Assembly (NCBI RefSeq): GCF_002211305.1
Contig: NZ_LOKW01000001.1
Coordinates: forward strand, 558,001-622,000
Length of the DNA: 64,000 nt
Reading direction: 5' to 3'
Source: Rhizobium sp. R634
GTDB taxonomy: Bacteria > Pseudomonadota > Alphaproteobacteria > Rhizobiales > Rhizobiaceae
Below the pieces are notes generated by a model. It worked only from the letters and a program-made list of their open reading frames with translations, was not told where the DNA came from and searched no databases. Below, in pieces: positions 34,170 through 43,522 of this stretch. The first letter of the stretch is position 1; each line of letters opens with the position of its first letter. Position numbers and translations under genes: made by a program.

Positions 34170-35032
34170 CGGTCTTTCAACGCGGCCTTCGCCGTGCCTC
34201 CGAGGATCGTGACGGCGGCAAGCGCGATGATGAAGGGTGCGGCGGCGCGATAGGGCGATATCCAGGCAAGGGGCGTCAGCGCCGCCTCCGCAATGCCGAT
34301 CAGGATGCCGGCGGCGGCCGTCTCCCAGAGCGAGCGCAACTGGCCGAGGATCGCTGCGGCAATGGCCGGGATGACCAGCAGCGTCAGGAAGGTGCCCTGC
34401 AGCCGCACGAGATCGGCAAGCAGCAGGCCGGCAAGGCCGGAGAAGATACCGGTGATAATCCAGGCGGCCGTCTCGGTATGGAGGACGCGCACGCCGAGCA
34501 CGGCGCTGAGATCACGGTCGTTGGCCAGCGCGCGCATGTCGAGGCCAAGCCGCGTGCGGGAAAGCAGCAAGGTGATCGCGACGACAATGGCGACGGCAAG
34601 AAGAAGAGCGATGATACGGGTATAGGTCAGGCGCACGGCAAAGAGCGACACGAACATCTGGTCGGTCGGAAACTGCAGGCGGCGCGGAAGCTCGCCCCAG
34701 AGGACACCCATGACGGCGATCAGCACGAGCGCCGGCGCCAGCGTGCCGACGGCGCGCACGACCGTATCGCGATGCGACAGCATCGGCGCGAAGATCCGCC
34801 CGTAGAGAAAGCTGATCGCCGTCGAGACGGCAACGGCGGCAAGGATGGCGACGGCGAGCGGCATCTTCCACTCGAGCAGCTGCCAGGCGCAATGCGCGCC
34901 GATCGCGCCGAAGGCGCCGAAAGCGAAATTGAGAACGCCGGTCGCCCGAAACAGCACGACGAGGCCGACGCCCGACAAGGCATAGACGGCGCCGATCCCG
35001 AGCCCCGATATGATGAAAGGAAGAATGTTCAT
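34166..35032 (-). CDS. livH: Branched-chain-type ABC transporter permease LivH-like (288 aa)
   Basis: Second permease, about eight hydrophobic segments. The family start (ILPFIISGLGIGAVYALSGVGLVVLFRATGVLNFAFG region) and the ARTRLGLDMRALANDRDLSAVLGV-like loop are recognisable. It follows the substrate-binding protein by 69 bp and overlaps livM by four bases. Confidence 0.9.
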   Translation of the reverse strand: MNILPFIISGLGIGAVYALSGVGLVVLFRATGVLNFAFGAFGAIGAHCAWQLLEWKMPLAVAILAAVAVSTAISFLYGRIFAPMLSHRDTVVRAVGTLAPALVLIAVMGVLWGELPRRLQFPTDQMFVSLFAVRLTYTRIIALLLAVAIVVAITLLLSRTRLGLDMRALANDRDLSAVLGVRVLHTETAAWIITGIFSGLAGLLLADLVRLQGTFLTLLVIPAIAAAILGQLRSLWETAAAGILIGIAEAALTPLAWISPYRAAAPFIIALAAVTILGGTAKAALKDR

Positions 35033-35101
35033 AAGCCGATCCTCTGGGACTTATCGTGCCCCGCGGGGGTGATGCCGCGGAGCACGATGGCAGACGCAGG
35101 C

Positions 35102-36355
35102 TCAGTTGAGACCGGCGGACTTTTCGAAGGCGCGGATGTCCTTCAACTCGGGATCCGGCGACGGAGCGCAGTCGGAGACGACTTTCCACTTGCCGCCTTC
35201 GCTGACCGCCATGCGCGTCGTCGAATTGGCGTTGTGGCGGGTCTGGCCCTCGCCGAAATACCAGGGGGCGCAGAAGATATCGCTCTTGAAGCTCTTGATC
35301 CCACGCACGGCCGCCGATGCGGTTTCGCGGTTGATGTTGGCGGGATCGAGCGTCATCAGCGCCGTTTCGGCGATCCTTGCCGCGAGATAGCCGGCCTGGG
35401 CGAAGGTATCGCGCGGATCGGATTTCTGGCCGTACTGATCCATGACGGCGAGCCAGTTCTGATTGTCGGGCGTCGTCGCTTCGAGATCGTTGAACTCCAT
35501 GTTGACGATGAAATTGCCGTCCCAGCCGGCGCCGATCGTGCCGGGCACGGAGAGATCATAGGCAGAGGCAGCGCTCAGGAACTTGATGCTCTGGTTCAGC
35601 CCCTGCTCCTCGGCGGCGGTCAGCAGCGGCACCGTCACGCCCTTGGGCAGGCCGAGGATGATCACGTCGGGCTTGGAAGCCGCCGCCTGCAGGATGGTCG
35701 ATGTGGAATCGGCGGTGCCGGGGTCCATCAGGATCGTCTCGGCCGTCAGGCCCTTCTCCTTGGCGAGCTGGATGATTCCGTCGCAGGACCATGTGCCGAC
35801 GTTCGGGATGTTCGGACCGATGCAGACCACCGACTTCGCCTTCAGATGATCGAGCGCATAGCCCATGGCGCCGAGCATCGAGACGCGCGGACCGGCATTG
35901 GTGGGCGCGTAATTTGCCGCGAAGAAGCATTCGCGGGGAACGCCGACGCCGGCGACGACGAGAATGCCTGATTTCTTGTAGAAATCGGCATTGGCGCCGC
36001 ATTCGACGAAGCTCGAATTGCCGACCATCAGCACGGCCTTCTCGTCATTGACGAGTTTGGCCGCGAGCTGCGCGGCGGTCTCGGGATTCCACTGGTCGTC
36101 CTCGACCAGATATTCGACCGGCCGTCCCTTGATGCCGCCATTGGCGTTCAGGCAGTCGAAATAGGCCTTTGCGGCCCGGGTTGAGTTCGAGAAATCGTCC
36201 GGTCCGGTCTTGCCGGTGATGGCGCCGATCACGATCGGTTCGCCGGTCGCCGGCTTGCCGCTATTGTCGCCGCAGGATGCGGCGGCATGGGCGCTGAACG
36301 CCGAAACGAGCGTCAGCAGCAGGCCGATTGCCAGCCCTTTTGGATTGATAGGCAT
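35102..36355 (-). CDS. LivJ-type periplasmic substrate-binding protein (417 aa)
   Basis: Periplasmic receptor of the importer. A signal peptide covers residues 1-24 (LLLTLVSAFSAHA), then IVIGAITGKTGPDDFSNSTRAAKAYFD opens the type I periplasmic fold. Seven or so Cys are present (SCGDN, YFDCLN, VECGA, RECFF, VCIGP, WSCDG and more), many for this family, suggesting disulfides. GGAGGAG precedes the ATG. The ligand is unknown; the neighbouring GMC and ALDH enzymes suggest an alcohol or aldehyde precursor. Confidence 0.88.
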   Translation of the reverse strand: MPINPKGLAIGLLLTLVSAFSAHAAASCGDNSGKPATGEPIVIGAITGKTGPDDFSNSTRAAKAYFDCLNANGGIKGRPVEYLVEDDQWNPETAAQLAAKLVNDEKAVLMVGNSSFVECGANADFYKKSGILVVAGVGVPRECFFAANYAPTNAGPRVSMLGAMGYALDHLKAKSVVCIGPNIPNVGTWSCDGIIQLAKEKGLTAETILMDPGTADSTSTILQAAASKPDVIILGLPKGVTVPLLTAAEEQGLNQSIKFLSAASAYDLSVPGTIGAGWDGNFIVNMEFNDLEATTPDNQNWLAVMDQYGQKSDPRDTFAQAGYLAARIAETALMTLDPANINRETASAAVRGIKSFKSDIFCAPWYFGEGQTRHNANSTTRMAVSEGGKWKVVSDCAPSPDPELKDIRAFEKSAGLN

Positions 36356-36413
36356 TGTCTCCTCCAGTTGTTGCCCCGCTCCCCACGGGGTAGTGCGATG
36401 GGCGATGCCGGGC

Positions 36414-38009
36414 TCAGCCGGAAATCGCCTTTCCTGTCATGAATGCTGCGGCCTTTGCCGCGATCATCATCGTCGGCGCGTTGGTATTGCCCGAGACCAG
36501 CGTCGGCATCACCGAGGCGTCGCAGACGCGCAACCCCTCGACGCCGGGCACCTTGAGGTCGGGTCCGACGACGGCCATGCGATCGTCGGCGCGGCCCATG
36601 CGCGCCGTTCCCGCCGGATGAAACACAGTCTTGGCCGACTGCCTGATGTAATCGCGGAGCGCCTCCGGATCCTTTTCGACGCCGGGCTTCGGCAGCACGC
36701 GGCGCTTGACCAGCTTGGCAAGGGCCGGCGCATCGAGGATGCGGATCGCGGTCTCGACGCCGCGCACCAGGGTTTCGATATCGGCGGGATCGGAGAGCAG
36801 GTTGGCGTTGAAATCCGTCTGCTCCCTGGGATCGGCGCTCTTCAGCCTGATCCAGCCGCGCGACCGCGGCCTGAGATAACATGGCCCGATGCTGAGGCCA
36901 TGGCCGGGCTCCGGTTCGCGGTCGACGAAACCGATCAGCACGGGCAACACATGGAACTGCACATCCGGCTGGCCGGTGCCTGCGGTATCGACGAAGCCGC
37001 CGCATTCGACGACATTGGACGACAGCAGCCCACGATGCGATGTCAGGTAACGCAGCATGTGGCCGGCGGCGCGCAGGCCCTTGTCATGGCCGAGGATCGA
37101 GATCGGTTCGTGCGTTTCGCCCTGCACCGGCACTTCGAGATGATCCTGATAGTTGGCGCCGACGCCCGGCAGGTCGGCGACGACCTTGATGCCGAGCGAG
37201 GAAAGATGCGCGCCGTCGCCGATACCGGACAATTGCAGGATCTTCGGCGTGGCGATGGCGCCCGATGTGAGCGCGATTTCGCGCGACGCCTTGAAAGTCG
37301 TGCCGTCGAGCAGTTCGACGCCGGCGGCCCTCTGACCCTCGAACAGGACGCGCGCCACCTTGCGCTCGGTCAGCACGGTGAGGTTCGGCCGCTTCTCCGC
37401 TTCGCGCAGGAAAGCCTGGGCCGAACTCCAGCGCCGGCCGCCATGGGTGGTGCTCTGATAGAAGCCGACACCGGCCTGATCGGCGCCGTTGAAATCGTCA
37501 TTATGGGGAATGCCGATTTCGGTCGCCGCCTTGACGAACGCCTCGCTCAGCGGATGCCGGTGGCGCGGATCGGAGACGTGCAGGCCGCCCTTCTTGCCAT
37601 GGAATTGGCCGTTCAGCCGCTCGTTGCTTTCCAGCGAGCGGAAGGCCGGGAGCACGTCGTCATAGGACCAGCCCTGGCAGCCCATCTGCGACCAGGTGTC
37701 GTAGTCGTTGCGATGGCCGCGAATATAGATCATCGCGTTGACCGAGCTGCCGCCGCCAAGCACATTGCCCTGCGGCACGATGCTCGGCCGGCCGTTCAGC
37801 CCTTTGTCGGGGTTCGATGCATAGGGATGGATATCGATCCCCTTGCCCAGCACCTTGAAGAAGGTGGCAGGGATATGGATCCACGGATCGGCGTCGCGGC
37901 GGCCGGACTCGATCAGGAGCACTTTGTGCGCCGGGTTTTCCGACAGGCGGTTGGCCAGCACGCAGCCCGAGGATCCGCCTCCGACGATGATGTAATCGTA
38001 AGTCGTCAT
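36414..38009 (-). CDS. GMC-family FAD-dependent alcohol/choline dehydrogenase (531 aa)
   Basis: Flavoprotein that oxidises an alcohol. The N-terminal FAD site is DYIIVGGGSSGCVLANRLSE, followed by GMC signature 1 (GNVLGGGSSVNAMIY) and signature 2 (TSGAIATPKILQLSGIG). Catalytic His464 lies in FHPAGTARMG, with the second conserved polar residue in GNTNAP (about 508-510). BetA-like in length, but no choline-specific evidence is seen. It begins 3 bp after the ALDH stop, so alcohol to aldehyde to acid is a likely two-step unit. Confidence 0.9.
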   Translation of the reverse strand: MTTYDYIIVGGGSSGCVLANRLSENPAHKVLLIESGRRDADPWIHIPATFFKVLGKGIDIHPYASNPDKGLNGRPSIVPQGNVLGGGSSVNAMIYIRGHRNDYDTWSQMGCQGWSYDDVLPAFRSLESNERLNGQFHGKKGGLHVSDPRHRHPLSEAFVKAATEIGIPHNDDFNGADQAGVGFYQSTTHGGRRWSSAQAFLREAEKRPNLTVLTERKVARVLFEGQRAAGVELLDGTTFKASREIALTSGAIATPKILQLSGIGDGAHLSSLGIKVVADLPGVGANYQDHLEVPVQGETHEPISILGHDKGLRAAGHMLRYLTSHRGLLSSNVVECGGFVDTAGTGQPDVQFHVLPVLIGFVDREPEPGHGLSIGPCYLRPRSRGWIRLKSADPREQTDFNANLLSDPADIETLVRGVETAIRILDAPALAKLVKRRVLPKPGVEKDPEALRDYIRQSAKTVFHPAGTARMGRADDRMAVVGPDLKVPGVEGLRVCDASVMPTLVSGNTNAPTMMIAAKAAAFMTGKAISG

Positions 38010-38012
38010 GGC

Positions 38013-39419
38013 TCAGCTCAGCACCGTCTGGATCGTCGTGAATTCCTTCAGCCCTTCGGCGCCGAATTCGACGCCGATGCCGGATTGCTTGACGCCGCCG
38101 AAGGGCGCGTTCGGCTGGATCGCGCCGTGCTTGTTGATCCAGACCGAACCGCATTCAAGCTGCATCGCATAGCGCTTCGCCTTCTCGACATCGGCAGACC
38201 AGACCGAGCCGCCGAGGCCGGCCGGATTCTGGTTGGCACGGGCGATCACCTCGTCGAGATCGCTGTAGCGGATGATCGGCAAAGCCGGGCCGAACTGCTC
38301 CTCGTCGACCAGCCGGACGCCGTGGTCGACATCGGCGACGAGCGTGATCGGGTAGAAATAGCCGGGCCGGTCCAGCGGCGCGCCGCCGGTCAGGATGCGG
38401 CCGCCCTTTGCGCGCGCATCGTCGACGAGATCGCGCACCTTGTTGAACTGCAATTCGTTCTGCACCGGGCCGAGGATGCTTGCCTCGTCCAGGCCGTCGC
38501 CGATGGCGATATTGCCGGCATAGTCTGCAAGTGCGGTGCAGACCTCCTCATAGATGCTGTCATGCACGTAGAGGCGTTTCAGCGCCGCGCAGGTCTGGCC
38601 GTTGTTGATGAAGGCGCCCCAGAACAGGCCCTCGACGATGCTCTTCGGATCGACGTCGGGCAACACGATGCCGGCATCGTTGCCGCCGAGCTCCAGCGTC
38701 AGCCGCTTCAAGGTGGCCACCGCCGAGGCCATGATCTTCTTGCCGGTCTCGGTCGAGCCGGTGAAGGTCATCTTGGCAATGCCCGGATGGGCGGAAAGGG
38801 CGGCGCCGATGCTGTTTTCGCCGGTGATCACATTGACGACGCCGGCCGGCAGCACCTCGTTGATGATCTCGACGAGGCGAATGGTCGAAAGCGGCGTCAG
38901 GGGCGACGGCTTGATGACGACGGTATTGCCGGCGCGCACCGCCGGCATGATGTGCCAGCAGGCGATCATCACAGGCCAGTTCCACGGCGTGATCGAGCCG
39001 ACGACGCCGATCGGCTTGCGGTGCAGCTCGACACGGCCCTCATTGTCGTCCTGCAGGATTTCGACCGGCAGATCGAGTTCGGCCGTATGCCGCGTCCAGG
39101 CGAGCGCGCCGCCGATTTCGAAGCGCGAGCCGAGACCGTTGAGCGGCTTTCCCTGTTCGCGGGTCAGGATCTGCGCCAGTTCTTCGGCATGCTCGCCGAT
39201 CTTCTCCGCGATCGCCCGGCAGGCCGCTGCCCGCTCCTCGTTCGACGTCCGCGACCAGCCTTTGAAGGCTTCGGCGGCGGCGGCGACGGCCCTGTCGAGA
39301 TCGGCCTCCTGGGCAAGCGGCATATAGCCGACGACTTCGCCGGTCGATGGGTTGGTGACCGGCGCATGATCGGTCGTGGCGACGATTTCGCCACTGATGA
39401 GCAGGGTAGACTGCTTCAC
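38013..39419 (-). CDS. NAD-dependent aldehyde dehydrogenase (468 aa)
   Basis: ALDH paired with the GMC oxidoreductase. E243 (LELGGNDAG) and C277 (NNGQTCAALKR) form the active site; N147 is in TPWNWP. The GGNDAGIVLPDVD and QTCAALKR contexts differ from the other ALDHs here and suggest a distinct subgroup (benzaldehyde/aliphatic type). The start is a GTG at 39419 with GGGAGGAG just upstream. First gene of the apparent ALDH-GMC-SBP-livHMGF-araC operon. Confidence 0.88.
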   Translation of the reverse strand: MKQSTLLISGEIVATTDHAPVTNPSTGEVVGYMPLAQEADLDRAVAAAAEAFKGWSRTSNEERAAACRAIAEKIGEHAEELAQILTREQGKPLNGLGSRFEIGGALAWTRHTAELDLPVEILQDDNEGRVELHRKPIGVVGSITPWNWPVMIACWHIMPAVRAGNTVVIKPSPLTPLSTIRLVEIINEVLPAGVVNVITGENSIGAALSAHPGIAKMTFTGSTETGKKIMASAVATLKRLTLELGGNDAGIVLPDVDPKSIVEGLFWGAFINNGQTCAALKRLYVHDSIYEEVCTALADYAGNIAIGDGLDEASILGPVQNELQFNKVRDLVDDARAKGGRILTGGAPLDRPGYFYPITLVADVDHGVRLVDEEQFGPALPIIRYSDLDEVIARANQNPAGLGGSVWSADVEKAKRYAMQLECGSVWINKHGAIQPNAPFGGVKQSGIGVEFGAEGLKEFTTIQTVLS

Positions 39420-39521
39420 GATATTCTCCTCCCGTGAGATCGAGGAGAACTATGACTTTCGCTGGAAAAGCCGTCTTGGGGAGAAACGCGCCGCGGCTTG
39501 GACGGAAGCGCAGATTGCGCT

Positions 39522-40508
39522 TCAGATCATCTTCTGCACCGGTTCGCCGGAACGAAGCAGCTCGCTCGGGGCGCAATCGAACAGCTCCTTGAAGCTGCGA
39601 TTGAAATAGGAAATGTCGTTGAAGCCGGCGGAATAAGCGACCTCGGCGATGGTCGTCGCGTTGCGCTGCTCCTTCAACTGCTCGATCTTCTCGCGTGCGA
39701 AGCGCAGGCGCTTGTCGCGGATGACGGTGGTGCAGGTCATGCCCATGCAGTGGAAATCTTGCTGCAGCGTGCGGATCGATACACCGAGCCGCGTCGCCAG
39801 CCATTTTGCGTTGAGATCGCTGTCGGTCAGGTGTTTGTCGATCAGTATATCGACCATCTGCATGCGCCTGCCGGCGCTGTCATGCAGGGAATTCAGGCTT
39901 GCGGTCTGGATGTCGGTCGACAGAAATGCCTGGCGAGTCGTGTCGAACATCAGCTGGCGCAGATGCGGCGAGGCCGCCTCGCTTTCCGGCGTCGTCATCA
40001 TCTTGGCGATCAGCGCGCGCAGCATCACCGCCATCGGATCGCCGGCCGAAAGCTTGCGGCCCACGTCGAATTCCACCTTGCTGCCCGAATACATCAACTG
40101 CCGCGGCAGATGCAGGGAGAGATGATTGGAGAAGTGGCCGCGGAAAAAGAACGTGGTCGGGCGCGTGGAATCGACGAGGATGCATTCGCCGACGTCGAGG
40201 ATGTTCTGCCGGCCGGAATGCTCCACGCCGCAGGCGCCCTCGAGCTGCATGATCAGGAACAGATGCTCGTGCGCATCGCGGCGAATGTCGTCCCAGCCGC
40301 GATGGACATAATCGAGATCGTTGGAGACATGGGCGAATTCCATGCCGCACACGTCGATGCGGCTTGCCGTGCCGATCACCTTGTCGCCGCGCTCCATCGT
40401 ATGCGCGTTGAAATTCCCGCAGATGTTATGAAGGTCGTCCGCCCACTGATCGTAGGGTGTCGGCGACCATGTGCGATCGACAAGGCTGCGGTTCTGCAAC
40501 AGGTCCAA
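39522..40508 (-). CDS. AraC-family regulator, FeaR-like (328 aa)
   Basis: The sequence has the FeaR layout: an AraC-binding-2 sensor (about 40-215, e.g. DAHEHLFLIMQLEGACGVEHSGR) and two HTH motifs, ending in GFNDISYFNRSFKELFDCAPSELLR. FeaR activates phenylethylamine/tyramine oxidation in E. coli. The start is TTG at 40508 with GGGAGGC upstream. It lies 102 bp upstream of the ALDH-GMC-liv operon on the same strand and probably activates it. A TTAAC-like motif lies in its own upstream region. Confidence 0.83.
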   Translation of the reverse strand: MDLLQNRSLVDRTWSPTPYDQWADDLHNICGNFNAHTMERGDKVIGTASRIDVCGMEFAHVSNDLDYVHRGWDDIRRDAHEHLFLIMQLEGACGVEHSGRQNILDVGECILVDSTRPTTFFFRGHFSNHLSLHLPRQLMYSGSKVEFDVGRKLSAGDPMAVMLRALIAKMMTTPESEAASPHLRQLMFDTTRQAFLSTDIQTASLNSLHDSAGRRMQMVDILIDKHLTDSDLNAKWLATRLGVSIRTLQQDFHCMGMTCTTVIRDKRLRFAREKIEQLKEQRNATTIAEVAYSAGFNDISYFNRSFKELFDCAPSELLRSGEPVQKMI

Positions 40509-40576
40509 CTCTGCCTCCCAACAGTGTCAGCATCGCTAAAGACTGCAACAGGCCGGTCCGATCGTCAATCATATCT

Positions 40577-40588
40577 TTAACACATTAA
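40577..40588. promoter_or_regulatory. TTAAC-N2-RTTAA motif upstream of the FeaR-like gene
   Basis: TTAAC-AC-ATTAA matches the palindrome before hpaF at 9 of 10 arm positions. It lies between the hpaR stop and the FeaR-like start (69 bp away). Candidate HpaR operator, by inference. Confidence 0.4.
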
Positions 40589-40598
40589 TTAAGAGGGC

Positions 40599-41102
40599 CT
40601 ATTCCTCACCCTCCGGAGCGCCTTCGAGCCTCAACGCCGCCAGTTCGTCGAGCATATCCAGGAGCTCTTCGACCCGCTCGGCGCCAAAGCGGGCGCCGAT
40701 ATCGGCATAGACCTTCAGGCTCTCCGGCATGACCTCGTCCACCATGGCCTGCCCCGCCGGCGTGATGCGCAACAGCACGCGCCGGCCGTCAGCCTTGTCC
40801 TTGTGCTTGGTGATGAAACCGCGCTCCTCAAGCGAGCGGATCATGCGCGTCAGGCTCGGCGCCAGGATCGAAGCCTTGTCCGCCACCTCGCTCGCATCGA
40901 GCATTCCCGCTTCGGAGAGCACGCGGATCACCCGCCACTGCTGCTCGGTGACGTCGTGCGCCGCCAGGATCGGCCGGAAGTGGCTCATGACTGCTTCGCG
41001 CGCGCGCAGAAGCCCGATCGCCAGGGATCTCCGTCGCTCCGGCGACGCCTGAGCCATCGGCGACAAAGGTATTTCGGCCTGCTTCTGCTGTCTGTTGCTC
41101 AT
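40599..41102 (-). CDS. hpaR: MarR-family regulator, HpaR-like (167 aa)
   Basis: Winged-helix repressor of the homoprotocatechuate pathway. Characteristic features are RRRSLAIGLLRAREAVMSHFRPILAAHDVTEQQWRVIRVLSE (N-terminal helices of HpaR) and the wing KHKDKADGRRVLLRITPAGQ. The ATG at 41102 fits the length of HpaR proteins; the frame stays open further upstream without support. It is 13 to 33 kb from the structural hpa genes, not adjacent as in E. coli. A related palindrome lies in its own promoter region, suggesting autoregulation. Confidence 0.85.
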   Translation of the reverse strand: MSNRQQKQAEIPLSPMAQASPERRRSLAIGLLRAREAVMSHFRPILAAHDVTEQQWRVIRVLSEAGMLDASEVADKASILAPSLTRMIRSLEERGFITKHKDKADGRRVLLRITPAGQAMVDEVMPESLKVYADIGARFGAERVEELLDMLDELAALRLEGAPEGEE

Positions 41103-41168
41103 TCGGCTCCCCGCACGCATGGAATATCGGATTCTTCGCGAACTGTACGGTCGACGGAAAATCACCAG

Positions 41169-41180
41169 ACAACTAGTTAA
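41169..41180. promoter_or_regulatory. TTAAC/GTTAA-type motif upstream of hpaR
   Basis: ACAAC-TA-GTTAA matches 8 of 10 arm positions of the motif before hpaF. It is 67 bp upstream of the hpaR start, fitting autorepression. Inference from motif recurrence. Confidence 0.4.
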
Positions 41181-41229
41181 CACAGCAAAGACCAAAGGCC
41201 AGCCCTTGCCATGGGATGGCTTTTCCAGT

Positions 41230-42126
41230 TCAGCCGAGCGCGTGACCGGCCAAAGCGTATATTTTCGGCGTGCCGGCGGGGCGGCGTTCGCGGACTTCCG
41301 GCCAGGGGCGCCCGCGCGACATGGTGGTGACGGTGTCGAAGACGGCAAGACCGCAATGGGAGAGGAAGTCGGAAAAGGCTCCGCTTTTCTCGCGCGTGTC
41401 GAGCCGGAGGAACTTGCCCGCATGCGCCGCGACATGCGGGCGAATGACGGCGATGGCGTCCGCATCGCTGGCGGCCGCCGCCGGGCCGATGACGTGCCCG
41501 CGGCCGAACCGCCGGCAGAAGGAGAAGGCCTCGAGCTTTCCGTCCCGGAACAATCCGAGGCCGCTGGAAGCGGGGAGAGTCTGCTTGAGCAGTGCGGTAC
41601 GGTCCGCGCCGAAGGCCTGTGCATCAAGCGCGGCGATGGCGGCGAGGTCGGCCATGCCGAGCGGCCGGATTTCGGCGCCGGGCGGTGTCTCCGCCTCAGG
41701 GGGCAAGGATGCCTCGCCCTGACATTGGGAGACGACGGCTTCCATGGTGAAGTCGAGGGAGCGATAAAGCCGTCGCGACGCCCGCGTGGCGTTGAGGCCC
41801 CAATTGCCTTCGGGAACCTGGTTCAGAACGTGATCCATCAGCCATTGGCCGGCGCCCCGGGCCTGCAGGCGCGGCGAGGTGATGACGAGCCCGATCGTGG
41901 CAAAATCCCTGCCATAGGGAAACCACATGGCGGAGCCCAAAACGCGGCCCGCTTCGTCAAGCGCCACCACGCCCTTGCCGAGCTCGCGGACGAATTGCCA
42001 GTCGTCGGCGCGGTGCGGCCAGCCGACACCGATCGAGAGCGTATGCAACTGTTGGAGATCGACCGTATTGATGTCGGCGATGCGCATCTCGAAGCTGTCG
42101 ACCAGTCTCGATTTCCCAGCACTCAC
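41230..42126 (-). CDS. GNAT acetyltransferase with Acetyltransf_18-like C-terminal domain (298 aa)
   Basis: Predicted acetyl-CoA-dependent N-acyltransferase. The N-terminal GNAT domain contains VGWPHRADDWQFV and the acetyl-CoA loop LQARGAGQWLM (QxxGxG/A type). The C-terminal part has a second fold seen in this subgroup (LDAQAFGADR, FGRGHVIGP, RLDTREKSG). The start is a GTG at 42126 preceded by TCTGGAGGACGCGC, far better than the upstream ATGs. A paralogue with the same layout is at 51353. Substrate unknown; divergent from an ArgE-like deacetylase gene. Confidence 0.82.
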   Translation of the reverse strand: MSAGKSRLVDSFEMRIADINTVDLQQLHTLSIGVGWPHRADDWQFVRELGKGVVALDEAGRVLGSAMWFPYGRDFATIGLVITSPRLQARGAGQWLMDHVLNQVPEGNWGLNATRASRRLYRSLDFTMEAVVSQCQGEASLPPEAETPPGAEIRPLGMADLAAIAALDAQAFGADRTALLKQTLPASSGLGLFRDGKLEAFSFCRRFGRGHVIGPAAAASDADAIAVIRPHVAAHAGKFLRLDTREKSGAFSDFLSHCGLAVFDTVTTMSRGRPWPEVRERRPAGTPKIYALAGHALG

Positions 42127-42345
42127 GCGCGTCCTCCAGAAATTGATCCCCATGACAACGCCGGCCAAACGCAGAATCCGACGTCTCCTCCCAGCCAGAC
42201 TATAGGAAACCCGCCAGCAGAAATCGCTGGTCAATTCGATGCCGGCGCAACAATCAACCAAATCAGCGAAGCTTTCGGCATCTAAAGCCTCGCGTCCTGG
42301 AAAAGAGTCCAGTCGGCGATCTCGTCCTTCACGCAAGAGGTTGGA

Positions 42346-43503
42346 ATGTCTTCTCAAGTCAGCGCCCACAGCTCTTCCATGCCGCTAGTCGAGATCCTCC
42401 AAAAGCTCATCGGCTTTCCCTCCGTCGTCGGCACACCCAATGGCGCCATCGTCGGCTGGATCGCGGCCTATCTCCGCTCCTTCGGGATCGAAGCGCATAT
42501 TCTTCCCGGGCCCGAGGGCGACCGCGCCAATCTCTTCGCGACCATCGGCCCCGCCGACAGGCCGGGCTACATCCTCTCCGGCCATATGGATGTCGTCCCC
42601 GCCAGGGGAGCCGGCTGGAGCGCCGATCCCTTCGTGCTGAGAGCCGAAGGGGAGCGGCTCTATGGCCGCGGCACGTCAGACATGAAAGGCTTCCTGGCCG
42701 CCGCCCTTGCCGCCGTGCCGGCGTTGACGGCAAGCCCCCTCGCCCGGCCGATTTACCTCGCCTTTTCCTATGATGAGGAGGCCGGCTGCCGCGGCGTGCC
42801 TCATCTCCTTGCAAGGCTGCCCGATCTCTGCGCGCCGCCCCTCGGCGCGGTGATCGGCGAACCGAGCGGCATGCAGGCGATCCTCGCCCACAAGGGCAAG
42901 GCCGCGGCGCGCATCACCATCAAGGGCCGCTCCGGCCATTCTTCCCGGCCCGATCTCGGTCTCAACGCGGTCCATGCCATGGCGAACGTGCTCAATGCGG
43001 CAATTTCAACGGCAAAGGATCTGACGCAAGGGCCGTTCGACGGCGCATTCGAGCCTTCCTATTCCTCCCTGCAGGCCGGAACGATCAGCGGCGGTCAGGC
43101 CGTCAACATCATTCCTGAAGTCTGCACGCTGGAAGTGGAGGCGCGCGCAATCTCCGGCATCGATCCCGTCTCCCTGCTTGCTCTCGTGCGCGACGCGGCG
43201 GAAGCGGAGAAGGCACGCGGCTTTGCCGTCGAATGGGAAATACTGAGCGCCTATCCGGCCCTCTCGCTCGCGCCGACCGCACCGCTTGCCGGTCTCCTCG
43301 GGGAACTAACCGGCAAAGCGCCGCTCGCAGCCGTCAGCTACGGCACCGAAGCCGGTCTCTACCAGCGCGCGGGCGTGGATGCGATCATCTGCGGTCCTGG
43401 TGATATTGCCCGCGCCCACAAGCCCGATGAGTTCATTCTGACGAGCGAACTCGCTGCCTGCCAGGCGATGGTTGAGGCGCTCGCCGCCCGCTGCCGCGCC
43501 TGA
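42346..43503 (+). CDS. argE: M20-family deacetylase, ArgE-like (385 aa)
   Basis: Zinc-dependent amidohydrolase similar to acetylornithine deacetylase. Metal and catalytic motifs: [11 protein letters not shown] (first His and bridging region), [10 protein letters not shown] (Asp ligand), DEEAGCRG (Glu pair) and GEPSG. A dimerisation lid domain lies about 180-290 ([10 protein letters not shown]). It heads a plus-strand operon of catabolic enzymes and not arginine genes, so it more likely removes an acetyl or acyl group from a catabolic intermediate. An AGAGGTTGG purine tract precedes the ATG. Confidence 0.82.
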   Translation: MSSQVSAHSSSMPLVEILQKLIGFPSVVGTPNGAIVGWIAAYLRSFGIEAHILPGPEGDRANLFATIGPADRPGYILSGHMDVVPARGAGWSADPFVLRAEGERLYGRGTSDMKGFLAAALAAVPALTASPLARPIYLAFSYDEEAGCRGVPHLLARLPDLCAPPLGAVIGEPSGMQAILAHKGKAAARITIKGRSGHSSRPDLGLNAVHAMANVLNAAISTAKDLTQGPFDGAFEPSYSSLQAGTISGGQAVNIIPEVCTLEVEARAISGIDPVSLLALVRDAAEAEKARGFAVEWEILSAYPALSLAPTAPLAGLLGELTGKAPLAAVSYGTEAGLYQRAGVDAIICGPGDIARAHKPDEFILTSELAACQAMVEALAARCRA

Positions 43504-43522
43504 CCTCGGCAAGACTGAAAGG

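Noticed and set aside
36414-39419. GMC and ALDH as a choline-to-betaine (betA-betB) pair
   Set aside because: No betI, betaine or choline transporter gene is adjacent, the ALDH lacks BetB-like context, and the regulators are FeaR-like. Kept as generic names.
36210-39437. A 1075-codon open frame on the plus strand
   Set aside because: It is antisense to the GMC and ALDH genes, which show clear catalytic motifs. High GC at third positions leaves the opposite strand free of stops; the translation is low-complexity and without domains.
42346-43503. The ArgE-like gene as the arginine biosynthesis enzyme
   Set aside because: No arginine genes are near and it heads a catabolic operon. The symbol reflects family similarity only.
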